Assembly: GCF_007474535.1 (NCBI RefSeq)
Contig: NZ_VKNW01000006.1
Coordinates: 186,001-250,000 of the forward strand
DNA: 64,000 nt
Origin: Chryseobacterium echinoideorum
GTDB taxonomy: Bacteria > Bacteroidota > Bacteroidia > Flavobacteriales > Weeksellaceae
Reading direction: 5' to 3'
Shown here: in pieces, positions 45,215-54,177 of the stretch
How the letters are laid out: the number at the start of each line of letters is the position of its first letter
How positions within the stretch are numbered: the stretch's first letter is position 1
The notes under the pieces: generated by a model
What the model was told of the DNA's origin: nothing
What the model saw: only the letters and a program-made list of their open reading frames with translations
The model's database searches: none
Position numbers and translations under genes: made by a program

Positions 45215-47469
45215 TAGTTTACTACTGCGATTTTTGCGGTAGCTTTGTCAGATCCGTCTTCGTTGGTCATCAGTACAAAATAAATTCCCGAAGCTACTCT
45301 TTTCCCTTTCTGATTGTTGAGATTCCATTCATAATATCCTGTTCTTGCAACAGCAGAGTGTACTAAATTTCCTGCAGTATCGGTAATTCGGATGTTTGTT
45401 TTTTCTGCTAAACCTTTTATCGTTACATTTCCTTTAAACTGCGAATAAACAACAGGATTAGGATAGACCAGAACATTTCCGAAATTTGAAGTTACATCTG
45501 CTACATCACCCTGATAAGTCACGATTCCGTCAAAAGTCACAAAATAGATTTTGCCGGTTTTTTTATCAATTTTAATATCGGTAACGCTATTGGTAGGAAG
45601 GGGCGAATTGTTTTTGGTGAAATGTCTGATAACACGTTCTCCGGAAGCAGACAAATAATAAACACCACCATCTTCTACCGAAACCCATTTTTGATTTCCT
45701 CCGTCTACCTCAATGTGCAGAATGGCAGCATCTCTGAAAAGTTCTTCTGCAATTCCTCCCTGTTCTATAATAATAGGTTCTAGCTGTGGATTATTTTTTA
45801 TTTCTGTTGCAGCATTATTCAAAATTCTGAGTCCTGTTTGGGTACCGATCCATGCGTCTCCGGATTTGTCCATCGCAAAAGAAACAGTTCTTGCAGGAAT
45901 ACCATTTGAATTACTTAAGATATATTGCGAATCATCAGAAATTGTTGCTGTCTTTTTGGTATCATAAACAAGAAAGTTTTCTGATCTTGGCAGCGGGATC
46001 CAGATCAAATTGTTGCTAAAAGTAGGAATCTGCATTGCTGAACTGGTATTCAGATCATTAATAACAAACTGATCTGCAACCCTCTCATAAACCCCCAATG
46101 CTGAAGTACTTCCATTGGTTGCAAATCCTACAGTAACAAATATATTATTCTGATCATCAGAAGTAAATCCTATTGGTCTTCTTACTAAAGGATTATCAGT
46201 TCCAAGGTCGTATTTTTTGATGAATTCAAAATCTTTTGAGCCGGAATTATATTTCATTTTATAGACTCCATATCCCGGGGCAAAATTATAATTGGTAAAA
46301 TAAACATCTGCTGTATTCGCTGGATCAGGAAAAGCATCAATAATATTAAAAATAGTTGAATTTCCTACAAAATAAGAAGGATAAACCCATTCCGTACCCG
46401 TAAAATAATAAAATCCGGGATTTTTTGGATTAATCTGAGGCTCGTTGTAGCTGTTAGCTCTTACTCCTGTAGAAACCAAAATCTGATTGTCATTAAACAG
46501 TCTCAGTTTATATGCATAATTGAAATAAGGACCATCGGGTTTATAAGCAATATTATCCTCCGTTTTAATACCGGAAAATACAGTCCCACCATATATTTTT
46601 GAACCTATAGTGGTGGCTGTATTACAGCTTTCACCTAAAGTTGCAGTTCCTGTACTGGTTCCGGATGTGTTGTAAGTATAAATTCTTGCAGCATCGGTAA
46701 TTACAATATTGCCAGCATTAACGACAACATCAGAAATATTTCCAAAAGTTTGAGAAATAGGAGTAGAAACACCATTTTCATAAACATAAGCAGTATTGGC
46801 AGATGAAAATGCTATTGTAGATTCAGAGTCAATATGTTTAAAAGCTCCCGCCATTTCTGTTGCCCATGTAGCATAAACAGGAAATGTAGTATTCATTTCG
46901 TGGCTTTTTAAACCGTCATTGGTTACCGAGAAAACTTTATTGTCTTTTATTGTGGCTTCATTACTTGCAAGAAAAGTTCCGGCAGTTACAAAAAATGCAG
47001 AATCTCCGAATTCTTTCTTTTTCAGATCAAAAATAGAGACACCGTAGCCCACAGAAACTACTGCTTTATCACCTGTAATTGAAATGTGATTAATCTTTTT
47101 GCTTCCGTTATATCCAGTAGCAATAGGAATGTCGACTACAAAAGTAATCCCTTGTGGAGTAATCACATCCAGAGAACCGTTTTGATAACCGACAAGAGCA
47201 ATTTTAGTCTGTGGATTATAATCAAAAGCAGAGATTTTTACTTCATGAAGACCATTTGCCTTAGAGAGCTTTGTAATTTCTCCTGTTGATAGGGTATAAT
47301 AAAAAATTCCGTTTTCTGTGGCTGCGACAATTTTTCCATTGTCTTCTTTCATTGCAAGAACATTATTGTAAGAAAAATGGTCTGCCCATTTTTTTGAAGT
47401 AATATTCTGTGCATTTACAAGTTGTAAAGATGCCCAAATGCCAAGAGAAAGTAATGATATTTTTTTCAT
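45214..47469 (-). CDS. porZ: PorZ-like type IX secretion protein
   Basis: A 751-residue exported protein. Signal peptide at about 1-20 (ending NAQ). Then a two-component-regulator-type beta-propeller (ENGIFYYTLSTGEITKLSKANGL, GNKQWVSVEDGGVYYLSASG), followed by a type-A T9SS C-terminal domain (LVYPNPVVYSQFKGNVTIKG, GKRVASGIYFVLM). This matches PorZ, part of the attachment complex that delivers anionic lipopolysaccharide to secreted cargo. It indicates a gliding/T9SS-competent flavobacterium. Confidence 0.85.
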   Translation of the reverse strand: MKKISLLSLGIWASLQLVNAQNITSKKWADHFSYNNVLAMKEDNGKIVAATENGIFYYTLSTGEITKLSKANGLHEVKISAFDYNPQTKIALVGYQNGSLDVITPQGITFVVDIPIATGYNGSKKINHISITGDKAVVSVGYGVSIFDLKKKEFGDSAFFVTAGTFLASNEATIKDNKVFSVTNDGLKSHEMNTTFPVYATWATEMAGAFKHIDSESTIAFSSANTAYVYENGVSTPISQTFGNISDVVVNAGNIVITDAARIYTYNTSGTSTGTATLGESCNTATTIGSKIYGGTVFSGIKTEDNIAYKPDGPYFNYAYKLRLFNDNQILVSTGVRANSYNEPQINPKNPGFYYFTGTEWVYPSYFVGNSTIFNIIDAFPDPANTADVYFTNYNFAPGYGVYKMKYNSGSKDFEFIKKYDLGTDNPLVRRPIGFTSDDQNNIFVTVGFATNGSTSALGVYERVADQFVINDLNTSSAMQIPTFSNNLIWIPLPRSENFLVYDTKKTATISDDSQYILSNSNGIPARTVSFAMDKSGDAWIGTQTGLRILNNAATEIKNNPQLEPIIIEQGGIAEELFRDAAILHIEVDGGNQKWVSVEDGGVYYLSASGERVIRHFTKNNSPLPTNSVTDIKIDKKTGKIYFVTFDGIVTYQGDVADVTSNFGNVLVYPNPVVYSQFKGNVTIKGLAEKTNIRITDTAGNLVHSAVARTGYYEWNLNNQKGKRVASGIYFVLMTNEDGSDKATAKIAVVN

Positions 47470-47470
47470 A

Positions 47471-48421
47471 TTATACGGTTATGCTGCTGTCGATTGCCTG
47501 ATTATTCCAGGAAATCTGTTGTATATTTTTACTTGAATCAAAAAAGAAATCTATTCTGCCCAGAAGAAGTCCTGCCCATCCAACCTGGTTTACCAGAACA
47601 TTTTTGCCCGCTCTGTTGGTGAAATTTTGAGGCTCCGGCAAAAACGTATGAGTATGGCCTCCCAAAATAAGATCAATATTTTCTGTTTTTGAAGCCAAAA
47701 TTTTATCGCTGATTTTTTCAGGCTCATCTTTATAATCATATCCGATATGGGATAAGCAAATAACCAGATCGCATTTTTTTTCGTTCTTCAGAAAATTAGA
47801 ATAATGCTGTGCGACATCAATAGGATCATTCCAGATGGTTTCTCCGTATTGTTTTTTTCCTACCAATCCTTCGAGCTGAATTCCTACCCCGAAGATTCCT
47901 ACCTTTATTCCGTCTTTGTTAAAAATTTTATAGGCTGAAGTTTTTCCGTCTAAAATAGTATTTTTAAAATCATAATTAGAACAAATGAACGGGAATTTAG
48001 CATTAGGCAAAACCTTCAAAAATCCGTCCAGACCATTATCAAAATCATGATTTCCCATCGTAGAAGCATCATATTTCATCATCGACATGAGTTTAAATTC
48101 CAGCTCACCTCCAAAAAAATTAAAATAAGGTGTCCCTTGGAAAATATCTCCGGAATCAAGCAGCAAAGTATTGCTTTCTTCGTTTCTTATCTTCTGAATC
48201 AAGCTTGCTCTTCTTGCAAATCCACCTTGATTAGGATTTCGTGTATAACTGGAATCAAATGGTTCTATTCTGCTGTGCTGATCGTTGGTATGAAGAATAG
48301 TCAGTTTTCTGGAAGAGTTTAAAGACTGCAGGTTCAGACCTTCTGCCATCATCAGATTCGGAGCTAAAGTCATTGCTATAGTTCCGCCGGTAACCGTTTT
48401 TAAAAAGCTTTTTCTGTTCAT
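47471..48421 (-). CDS. 5'-nucleotidase/metallophosphatase, N-terminal (catalytic) half
   Basis: A 316-residue metallophosphoesterase with the whole metal-binding set: HTNDQH (about 44-49), SGDIFQG, GNHDFDNG and GGHTHTF. The N-terminus (NRKSFLKTVTGGTIAMTLAP) looks like an export signal with a Tat-like flavour. It corresponds to the catalytic half of UshA-type 5'-nucleotidases. The C-terminal specificity half is encoded separately by the overlapping upstream gene (one base, 48421). Confidence 0.9.
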   Translation of the reverse strand: MNRKSFLKTVTGGTIAMTLAPNLMMAEGLNLQSLNSSRKLTILHTNDQHSRIEPFDSSYTRNPNQGGFARRASLIQKIRNEESNTLLLDSGDIFQGTPYFNFFGGELEFKLMSMMKYDASTMGNHDFDNGLDGFLKVLPNAKFPFICSNYDFKNTILDGKTSAYKIFNKDGIKVGIFGVGIQLEGLVGKKQYGETIWNDPIDVAQHYSNFLKNEKKCDLVICLSHIGYDYKDEPEKISDKILASKTENIDLILGGHTHTFLPEPQNFTNRAGKNVLVNQVGWAGLLLGRIDFFFDSSKNIQQISWNNQAIDSSITV

Positions 48422-49182
48422 TATTTTTTACCGATAAAATTTAAACGGATCTCTTCCTGAGGATTGATTTCCTGATTTTTCTTAAAATATTCTATGAAAA
48501 GATCTCTCAGTTTAATCCCCGTCGGAATCATTTCACCTGCACTGAAAAACTTCATGTTGTCCCCTCCTAAAGCAAGATAATCGGAAGTGGCTATGTAATA
48601 AATATTTGATTGATCTACCTCTTTTCCATTAATAAGTGCTTTTGAAAATACACCGTTGTTGGTCTCTATATAAAGATGAGAAACAGGATTATTTTTTTGA
48701 GTTTTTACATAATAATCAAAAAGTCCCTGCAAGTCCGAACCTTTCATTTTCATGATGATGACTTCATTTTCAAAAGGCATTACTTCAAAAACATTCTTGA
48801 GGAGGATGTCGCCTTTTCCTATGGTTGTACGGATGCCTCCGATGTTGATCAACGCAGCATCAATATTTTTTCCGATGTTTTTGATTGCCCATTCATTGGT
48901 TCCGTCAAAAGTATAATCTGCCAGAAGATTTCCAAGATTACTGTTGTCACCTTCTTTAGTAAGATCTACAACAGTATGGGAGATTTTCTGGTTCATTTCC
49001 TGGTTGAGCTTATCAGTATAAGGTTCAATAAACCGGACAAACTTTTCGTCTGACTTTATTTCGTTATTGATAGAAATGTTTTTTCGGGTGTTCACATCTG
49101 CAACCTGCCAAGATGCAGTTTTGCAGGCAGTGAGAGAGACCAGAGCAATTCCTATGAATAAGAATTTATTTTGCATAATCAT
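48421..49182 (-). CDS. 5'-nucleotidase C-terminal domain lipoprotein
   Basis: A 253-residue outer/periplasmic lipoprotein (lipobox LVSLTAC; the start may be the Met two codons later). The mature part matches the substrate-binding 5'-nucleotidase C domain: NLGNLLADYTFDG, ALINIGGIRTTIGKGDI, FEVMPFENEVIIMKMKG, YIATSDYLALGGDNM. It is co-transcribed with the catalytic half. This split form is common in Bacteroidota (from general knowledge). Confidence 0.88.
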   Translation of the reverse strand: MIMQNKFLFIGIALVSLTACKTASWQVADVNTRKNISINNEIKSDEKFVRFIEPYTDKLNQEMNQKISHTVVDLTKEGDNSNLGNLLADYTFDGTNEWAIKNIGKNIDAALINIGGIRTTIGKGDILLKNVFEVMPFENEVIIMKMKGSDLQGLFDYYVKTQKNNPVSHLYIETNNGVFSKALINGKEVDQSNIYYIATSDYLALGGDNMKFFSAGEMIPTGIKLRDLFIEYFKKNQEINPQEEIRLNFIGKK

Positions 49183-49230
49183 TTTACTATATGCAAATAT
49201 AATTATATGTATAATAAAACATGATTAATT

Positions 49231-49263
49231 ATTGCAAATTCTTGACTTAATTGATTAAATTTG
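49231..49263 (+). promoter_or_regulatory. dapA promoter
   Basis: ATTG (49231-49234), 21 bp, TAAATTTG (49256-49263): a Bacteroidota-type promoter 21 bp before the dapA start codon. Confidence 0.65.
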
Positions 49264-49284
49264 GCAATAATAATTTTTTAACAG

Positions 49285-50157
49285 ATGAGCATTTTAAAAG
49301 GAGTAGGTGTTGCTTTGGTAACGCCCTTTAATGAAGATTTATCCGTTGATTTTGACAGTCTAACAAAACTTGTGGACTATAATATCGAAAACGGAACCAA
49401 TTATTTAGTTGTTTTGGGAACTACAGCGGAAGCTGCAACGCTTTCTTCTGATGAAAAGAAACAGGTTATAGATTACATCATTAAGGCCAACAATAAACGT
49501 GTACCGTTGGTTTTAGGAATCGGCGGGAACAATACGCTTGAAGTTAAAAAACAAATTGAAGAAACAGATATTTCAGATTTTACAGCGGTTTTATCGGTGT
49601 CTCCTTATTATAACAAACCGAATCAGGAAGGGCTTTATCAGCATTATAAAGCTTTGGCTTCCACAGGAAAAAATATTATCATTTATAATGTTCCGTCAAG
49701 AACAGGACAAAATATCGAAGCAGAAACTACATTGCGTTTAGCAAAGGAATTTCCGAATTTATTCCTAATCAAAGAAGCAGCACCGAATATTCTTCAGTAC
49801 TTTGATATTTTAAGAAAAAAACCTGAAGGTTTTAATCTGGTTTCGGGAGATGATGAGTTTACCCTTCCGGTTACTTTGGCAGGTGGAGCAGGAGTGATTT
49901 CCGTAATCGGACAGGCATATCCCAAAGAATTTTCCACAATGGTTCAGTTGGCTTTCGATAAAAAAGTAGATGAAGCATACGAAATTCATAATAAATTGGT
50001 TGAAATTACCAGATTGATTTTTGCGGAAGGAAATCCTTGCGGAATTAAAGCTGTTTTAGCAGAAAAAGGAATTGTTAAAAATTATTTGCGACTTCCTTTG
50101 GTTAAAGCTTCAGAGGGACTTTATGCTAAAATTAAAGCTGAAATGGCGAACATCTAA
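49285..50157 (+). CDS. dapA: 4-hydroxy-tetrahydrodipicolinate synthase
   Basis: A 290-residue class I aldolase that condenses pyruvate with aspartate semialdehyde in the lysine/diaminopimelate pathway. The Schiff-base Lys is K163 (FLIKEAAPN). The catalytic Tyr is Y134 (IIIYNVPSRTG), and the GTTAEA loop (45-50) supplies the Thr. The C-terminal helix region is complete. Single gene, with its own promoter and a terminator after it. Confidence 0.95.
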   Translation: MSILKGVGVALVTPFNEDLSVDFDSLTKLVDYNIENGTNYLVVLGTTAEAATLSSDEKKQVIDYIIKANNKRVPLVLGIGGNNTLEVKKQIEETDISDFTAVLSVSPYYNKPNQEGLYQHYKALASTGKNIIIYNVPSRTGQNIEAETTLRLAKEFPNLFLIKEAAPNILQYFDILRKKPEGFNLVSGDDEFTLPVTLAGGAGVISVIGQAYPKEFSTMVQLAFDKKVDEAYEIHNKLVEITRLIFAEGNPCGIKAVLAEKGIVKNYLRLPLVKASEGLYAKIKAEMANI

Positions 50158-50209
50158 AAGGTGAATTGTCAATACATCAATGGCGAATTTTTAATTGATA
50201 AATAAAATT

Positions 50210-50240
50210 AAAGTGAGAAGTGTAAAACTTTTCACTTTTT
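50210..50240 (+). terminator. dapA terminator
   Basis: AAAGTGAGAAG / CTTTTCACTTT with a 7-nt loop and a T-run; one wobble pair. Confidence 0.7.
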
Positions 50241-50306
50241 TAATCTATAGCTTTTAATGCATAAGTCATAAATATTTTGATTAATCGTGAATCAATCTTA
50301 TCAGTA

Positions 50307-50804
50307 ATGAAACTAATCAAAGCAACCGAAAAAAACATACCATTAATCCAAGATTTAGCAAAAAGATCTTGGGAAAATGCCTATGCAGAAATTCTTTCAC
50401 AAGAGCAGATGAAGTATATGCTTGAAAATATGTATTCTGAGATTGAAATTTCGGCACATCTTGGAAATTCTAATTATCATTATTATCTTATTTTTGATGA
50501 AAAGACAAATGATTACGACGGATTTATAGGTTTTGAACATCATTACGAAGAAAATACGACCAAACTTCACCGGATTTATCTCGTTCCCAAAAGTAAAGGA
50601 AAAGGCTTAGGCAAAAAAACGCTTGAATTTCTCAACGAAAAAGTAAAAGAAAGTGGTGATAACAGAGTTATTCTAAATGTGAATAAACATAATTCAGCAC
50701 AGAAATTCTACGAATCTCAAGGATATAAAGTGTATGATGAAGGCGTTTTTGATATTGGAAATGGCTTTGTGATGGATGATTTTTTAATGGAGATATTGTT
50801 GTAA
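50307..50804 (+). CDS. GNAT-family N-acetyltransferase
   Basis: 165 residues from the ATG at 50307 (an earlier frame start at 50277 adds a non-conserved leader). GNAT motifs: LHRIYLVPKSKGKGLGKKTLEF (acetyl-CoA loop) and NVNKHNSAQKFYESQGYKV. The acceptor substrate is unknown. Confidence 0.85.
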   Translation: MKLIKATEKNIPLIQDLAKRSWENAYAEILSQEQMKYMLENMYSEIEISAHLGNSNYHYYLIFDEKTNDYDGFIGFEHHYEENTTKLHRIYLVPKSKGKGLGKKTLEFLNEKVKESGDNRVILNVNKHNSAQKFYESQGYKVYDEGVFDIGNGFVMDDFLMEILL

Positions 50805-50856
50805 GATATAATTGTGTATACTAAATTTTGTAAATTTGAATTAAATTTCACAAGAA

Positions 50857-51081
50857 ATGAATGCTGCTGAAATAAAATTAGAGTTAATTAATAGGATTGC
50901 TAACTTGAAAGACACGAAAATTATAGACGAAATTAAAAATCTTCTGGATTTCGAGCAGGATACTGATGTCTACCAATTAGATGATGTGCAAAACGTAAGG
51001 CTTTTAAATGCTCAAAATGATGAAGTCTTGAGTGAAGATGAAGCTAATAATCAAATTGAAAAATGGCTTCAAGAAAGGTAA
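50857..51081 (+). CDS. Antitoxin of a ParE-type toxin-antitoxin pair
   Basis: A 74-residue acidic, helical protein (NAAEIKLELINRIANLKDTK, ending EANNQIEKWLQER). Short length, acidity and the overlap with the following ParE-like toxin by 19 bp mark it as the antitoxin. A TAAATTTG -7 element at 50831-50838 precedes it, which such antitoxins commonly autoregulate. Confidence 0.8.
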   Translation: MNAAEIKLELINRIANLKDTKIIDEIKNLLDFEQDTDVYQLDDVQNVRLLNAQNDEVLSEDEANNQIEKWLQER

Positions 51082-51362
51082 TCTGGACCAAGGAAGCCAA
51101 TATTGAAAGAAAAGATATTCTTGAGTTTTGGATTGATAATAATAAATCTAAAACATACAGCATTAAACTGAATAAGCTTTTGATCAAGTCTATCAAGCAG
51201 CTCGCTGAAAACCCGATGATTGGTCGAGAGACAAGTTTAAGGAACGTTAGAGTTAAAATCATTTCAAATTACTTACTTTTCTATCAATTTGATGATGTTC
51301 AGATAAAAGTTTTATCTGTTTGGGACGGACGAAGAAACCGGAAGACAAATAAATTTTTCTGA
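51063..51362 (+). CDS. ParE/RelE-superfamily toxin
   Basis: A 99-residue basic protein: VIWTKEANIERKDILEFWID, LAENPMIGRETSLRNVRVKII, YLLFYQFDDVQIKVLSVWDGRR. This is the ParE fold pattern, with the typical arginine-rich end of the last strand. ParE toxins poison gyrase, RelE toxins cleave mRNA; the target cannot be fixed from sequence. It converges with recG, 11 bp apart. Confidence 0.88.
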   Translation: MASRKVIWTKEANIERKDILEFWIDNNKSKTYSIKLNKLLIKSIKQLAENPMIGRETSLRNVRVKIISNYLLFYQFDDVQIKVLSVWDGRRNRKTNKFF

Positions 51363-51373
51363 TTTATTGAGGT

Positions 51374-53515
51374 TTACGAAATCTTACTCCACTTATTTTT
51401 CCCTTTATAATTCTGAAGATAATAATTTTTAATAATCTGGTGGTCAGTTCGTGATAAATGAGGATCGGATTCCAGAATCTTTTCAACCAGACTTTTTGTC
51501 GTTTTAATGATTTGTGCATCATTGACAAGATCAAGTTTTTTAAAATCAACAACGCCACTTTGCTGGGTTCCCAAAATATCGCCCGGACCACGCAACTGCA
51601 TATCAACCTCCGAAATTTTAAAACCGTCATTGGTTTCTGTCATGGTTTTGATTCTTGTGCGGCTTTCTTTTGATAGTTTATCAGATGTCATCAAAATACA
51701 GTAGCTCTGTTCAGCACCTCTTCCGACACGACCGCGAAGTTGATGAAGCTGTGAAAGTCCGAATCTTTCTGCACTTTCAATCACCATTACTGAAGCATTC
51801 GGAACATTTACACCGACTTCAATCACGGTTGTTGCGACCATAATCTGCGATTTCCCAGATGCAAAATAATTCATGGCAGCATCTTTTTCATCAGGTTTCA
51901 TTTTCCCGTGAAGCATTGTTACATTGTAATTGGAGAAATTATCTATAATGTTTTCTAAACCTTCCATTAGATTTTTGTAATCCAAAGTTTCAGATTCTTC
52001 AATCAAAGGATAAACGAAATAGATTTGTCTTCCTTTCCGAATTTCTTCGTGACAGAATTGATAGACATAAGCGCGGTCTTTTTCTCTCCGGTGAGCGGTA
52101 ATAATGGCTTTTCTTCCAACGGGTAGTTCATCAATCACAGAAACATCCAGATCAGAATAAAAACTCATGGCCAAAGTTCTGGGAATCGGAGTGGCGGTCA
52201 TCACCAAAATATGTGGAGGAATTTTATTTTTAGCCCAAAGTTTTGCCCTTTGAGCGACACCAAACCGATGCTGTTCGTCAATAACTGCCAATCCGAGATT
52301 TTTGAATTTTACTTTATCTTCCAAAACCGCATGAGTCCCGATTAAAATTGACAGTTCTCCGTTTTCAAGCTCCTCATGAATGATTTTTCTTACAGAAGCT
52401 TTTACTGACCCAGTTAAAAGGCTCACTTTGATAGGAGTATTTTTCAGTAAATCTTTAATTCCATTATAATGCTGTTGAGCCAGAATTTCTGTAGGTGCCA
52501 TCAGACAGCTCTGAAAGCCGTTATCCATGGCAATAAGCATCGTCAATAAAGCAACCATCGTTTTTCCCGAACCAACATCGCCTTGTAAAAGCCGATTCAT
52601 CTGAATTGCTTTTTTCATATCCATCCTGATTTCTTTTAATACTCTTTTCTGGGCATTAGTAAGATCAAAGGGAAGATGATTTTCGTAAAATTCTGTAAAA
52701 TAATCACCTACAATAGGAAACGGATTTCCAATGGACTGTGTTTTATGATGAAGCTTTTTAAGACCATAACCAAGCTGAAAGAAAAAGGACTCCTCAAATT
52801 TCAGACGGTTATCTGATTTCTCAAAATGCTGCTGATCTTTTGGAAAGTGAATATTGAGAAAAGTATGCTGTCTTGATAAAAATTGATAATGACGAATCAT
52901 ATATTCCGGAAGGTTTTCCTGAATCAGAGCCGGAATTTCTCTGCATATATTTTTTAAAACATTCTGGAAAAACTTTTGGTTTAAACCTCGTTTGCTTAGT
53001 TTTTCCGAACTTGGATAAATGGGTCTTAATCTGCTTTCGGTTTCTTTATTTTCTTCAGCTTCAATTTCAGGATGTGGCATTGAAAACTGATTGCTGAAAA
53101 CATTTATTTTTCCGAAAATATAGACTTCTCTATTAATGGGAATCTGCTCTTTCAGCCACTTGGAATATTGGAACCAGACCAAATCCATCGTTCCGGTATG
53201 ATCGTTAAATTTTGCAGAAAGTCTTTTGGTTTTTCCAGTCTGAATTTCTTTTACAGAAGTGATTTTACCTTTCAGCTGAACTTCAATATTGCTTTCCTGC
53301 AGCATTGATACGGTAAAAACTTTACTTTTATCAATATACCGGATCGGATAAAAATGAAGAAAATCTTCCACGATAGAAATTCCCAACACGTTTTTGATGA
53401 GTTTGGCTCGTTCAGGACCGATTCCTTTCACAAATTCTATGGGAGTTTCTAAAGTCAGAAATTTATTTTTGAGGCACGAATTTCGGGAAAATTTAGAAAT
53501 AAAAAAAGCTTTCAT
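51374..53515 (-). CDS. recG: ATP-dependent DNA helicase RecG
   Basis: A 713-residue helicase that reverses stalled replication forks and processes Holliday junctions. Wedge/OB region at the N-terminus (LETPIEFVKGIGPERAKLIKN). Helicase motifs include GDVGSGKT (Walker A), VIDEQHRFG, and MVATTVIEVGVNVPNA, then QLRGRVGRG. Complete. An 8-bp inverted repeat (AGCTTTCA / TGAAAGCT, 53507-53526) overlaps the start codon and could affect initiation. No better start is visible. Confidence 0.93.
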   Translation of the reverse strand: MKAFFISKFSRNSCLKNKFLTLETPIEFVKGIGPERAKLIKNVLGISIVEDFLHFYPIRYIDKSKVFTVSMLQESNIEVQLKGKITSVKEIQTGKTKRLSAKFNDHTGTMDLVWFQYSKWLKEQIPINREVYIFGKINVFSNQFSMPHPEIEAEENKETESRLRPIYPSSEKLSKRGLNQKFFQNVLKNICREIPALIQENLPEYMIRHYQFLSRQHTFLNIHFPKDQQHFEKSDNRLKFEESFFFQLGYGLKKLHHKTQSIGNPFPIVGDYFTEFYENHLPFDLTNAQKRVLKEIRMDMKKAIQMNRLLQGDVGSGKTMVALLTMLIAMDNGFQSCLMAPTEILAQQHYNGIKDLLKNTPIKVSLLTGSVKASVRKIIHEELENGELSILIGTHAVLEDKVKFKNLGLAVIDEQHRFGVAQRAKLWAKNKIPPHILVMTATPIPRTLAMSFYSDLDVSVIDELPVGRKAIITAHRREKDRAYVYQFCHEEIRKGRQIYFVYPLIEESETLDYKNLMEGLENIIDNFSNYNVTMLHGKMKPDEKDAAMNYFASGKSQIMVATTVIEVGVNVPNASVMVIESAERFGLSQLHQLRGRVGRGAEQSYCILMTSDKLSKESRTRIKTMTETNDGFKISEVDMQLRGPGDILGTQQSGVVDFKKLDLVNDAQIIKTTKSLVEKILESDPHLSRTDHQIIKNYYLQNYKGKNKWSKIS

Positions 53516-53622
53516 TTTTGAAAGCTCAGGTTTATTTAAAACAAAAGATACAGACTTATTTAATTGCTCATTTCTTTCAAATTTTTAACTAAAAAAACTG
53601 AAATTAGATACTAAAAACCTTT

Positions 53623-54156
53623 TTATTCTTTTATTTTAGACTTAAATTTTTTCTGATAATCTTCCCAGTCCTCTCGGGTTTTAATTTTTTTATACATATC
53701 AGTTGAGATAAATGAAAGGTAAGGTTCCAGTTCTTTAGCAGACAGCTCACCTTGCAAAATCGTGATCGGATTGCCGTTTTCTTCTAAAAAAACCGTACTC
53801 GGAACAGCATTTACGTTCATATACTGGGTAAATTCATGCAGAGAATTTCGTCCTCTTTTTTGCGAAGTGTTTTCATTGGAAAATTTTCTCCCGAATATTT
53901 CGATCGTTTTTTTATCTTCGGCATTGAATTTTACAGGGTAATAATTTTCATTCAGATATTCATAGATGATGGGATGTCCGTAAGTTTTTTTCTCCATAAT
54001 CTTACACGGACCGCACCAATCTGCATAAAAATCAATAAGAATCTTTTTAGGCTGGGTTTTTTGTGCTTCGAGAGCTTCTTCAATAGTCATCCACTTTACC
54101 TGTGAAAAGGCAAAAACAGATTGAATAAAGAATATAATCGCAAAAATTTTTTTCAT
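53623..54156 (-). CDS. Exported thioredoxin-family protein
   Basis: A 177-residue protein with a signal peptide (about 1-18) and the redox motif W47-C48-G49-P50-C51. The cis-Pro region reads VNAVPSTVFLEE. It has a long charged C-terminal extension (YKKIKTREDWEDYQKKFKSK). Probably a periplasmic disulfide reductase. It lies 21 bp downstream of the transporter gene on the same strand. Confidence 0.88.
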   Translation of the reverse strand: MKKIFAIIFFIQSVFAFSQVKWMTIEEALEAQKTQPKKILIDFYADWCGPCKIMEKKTYGHPIIYEYLNENYYPVKFNAEDKKTIEIFGRKFSNENTSQKRGRNSLHEFTQYMNVNAVPSTVFLEENGNPITILQGELSAKELEPYLSFISTDMYKKIKTREDWEDYQKKFKSKIKE

Positions 54157-54177
54157 AATTGTTTTAATATTAAATCA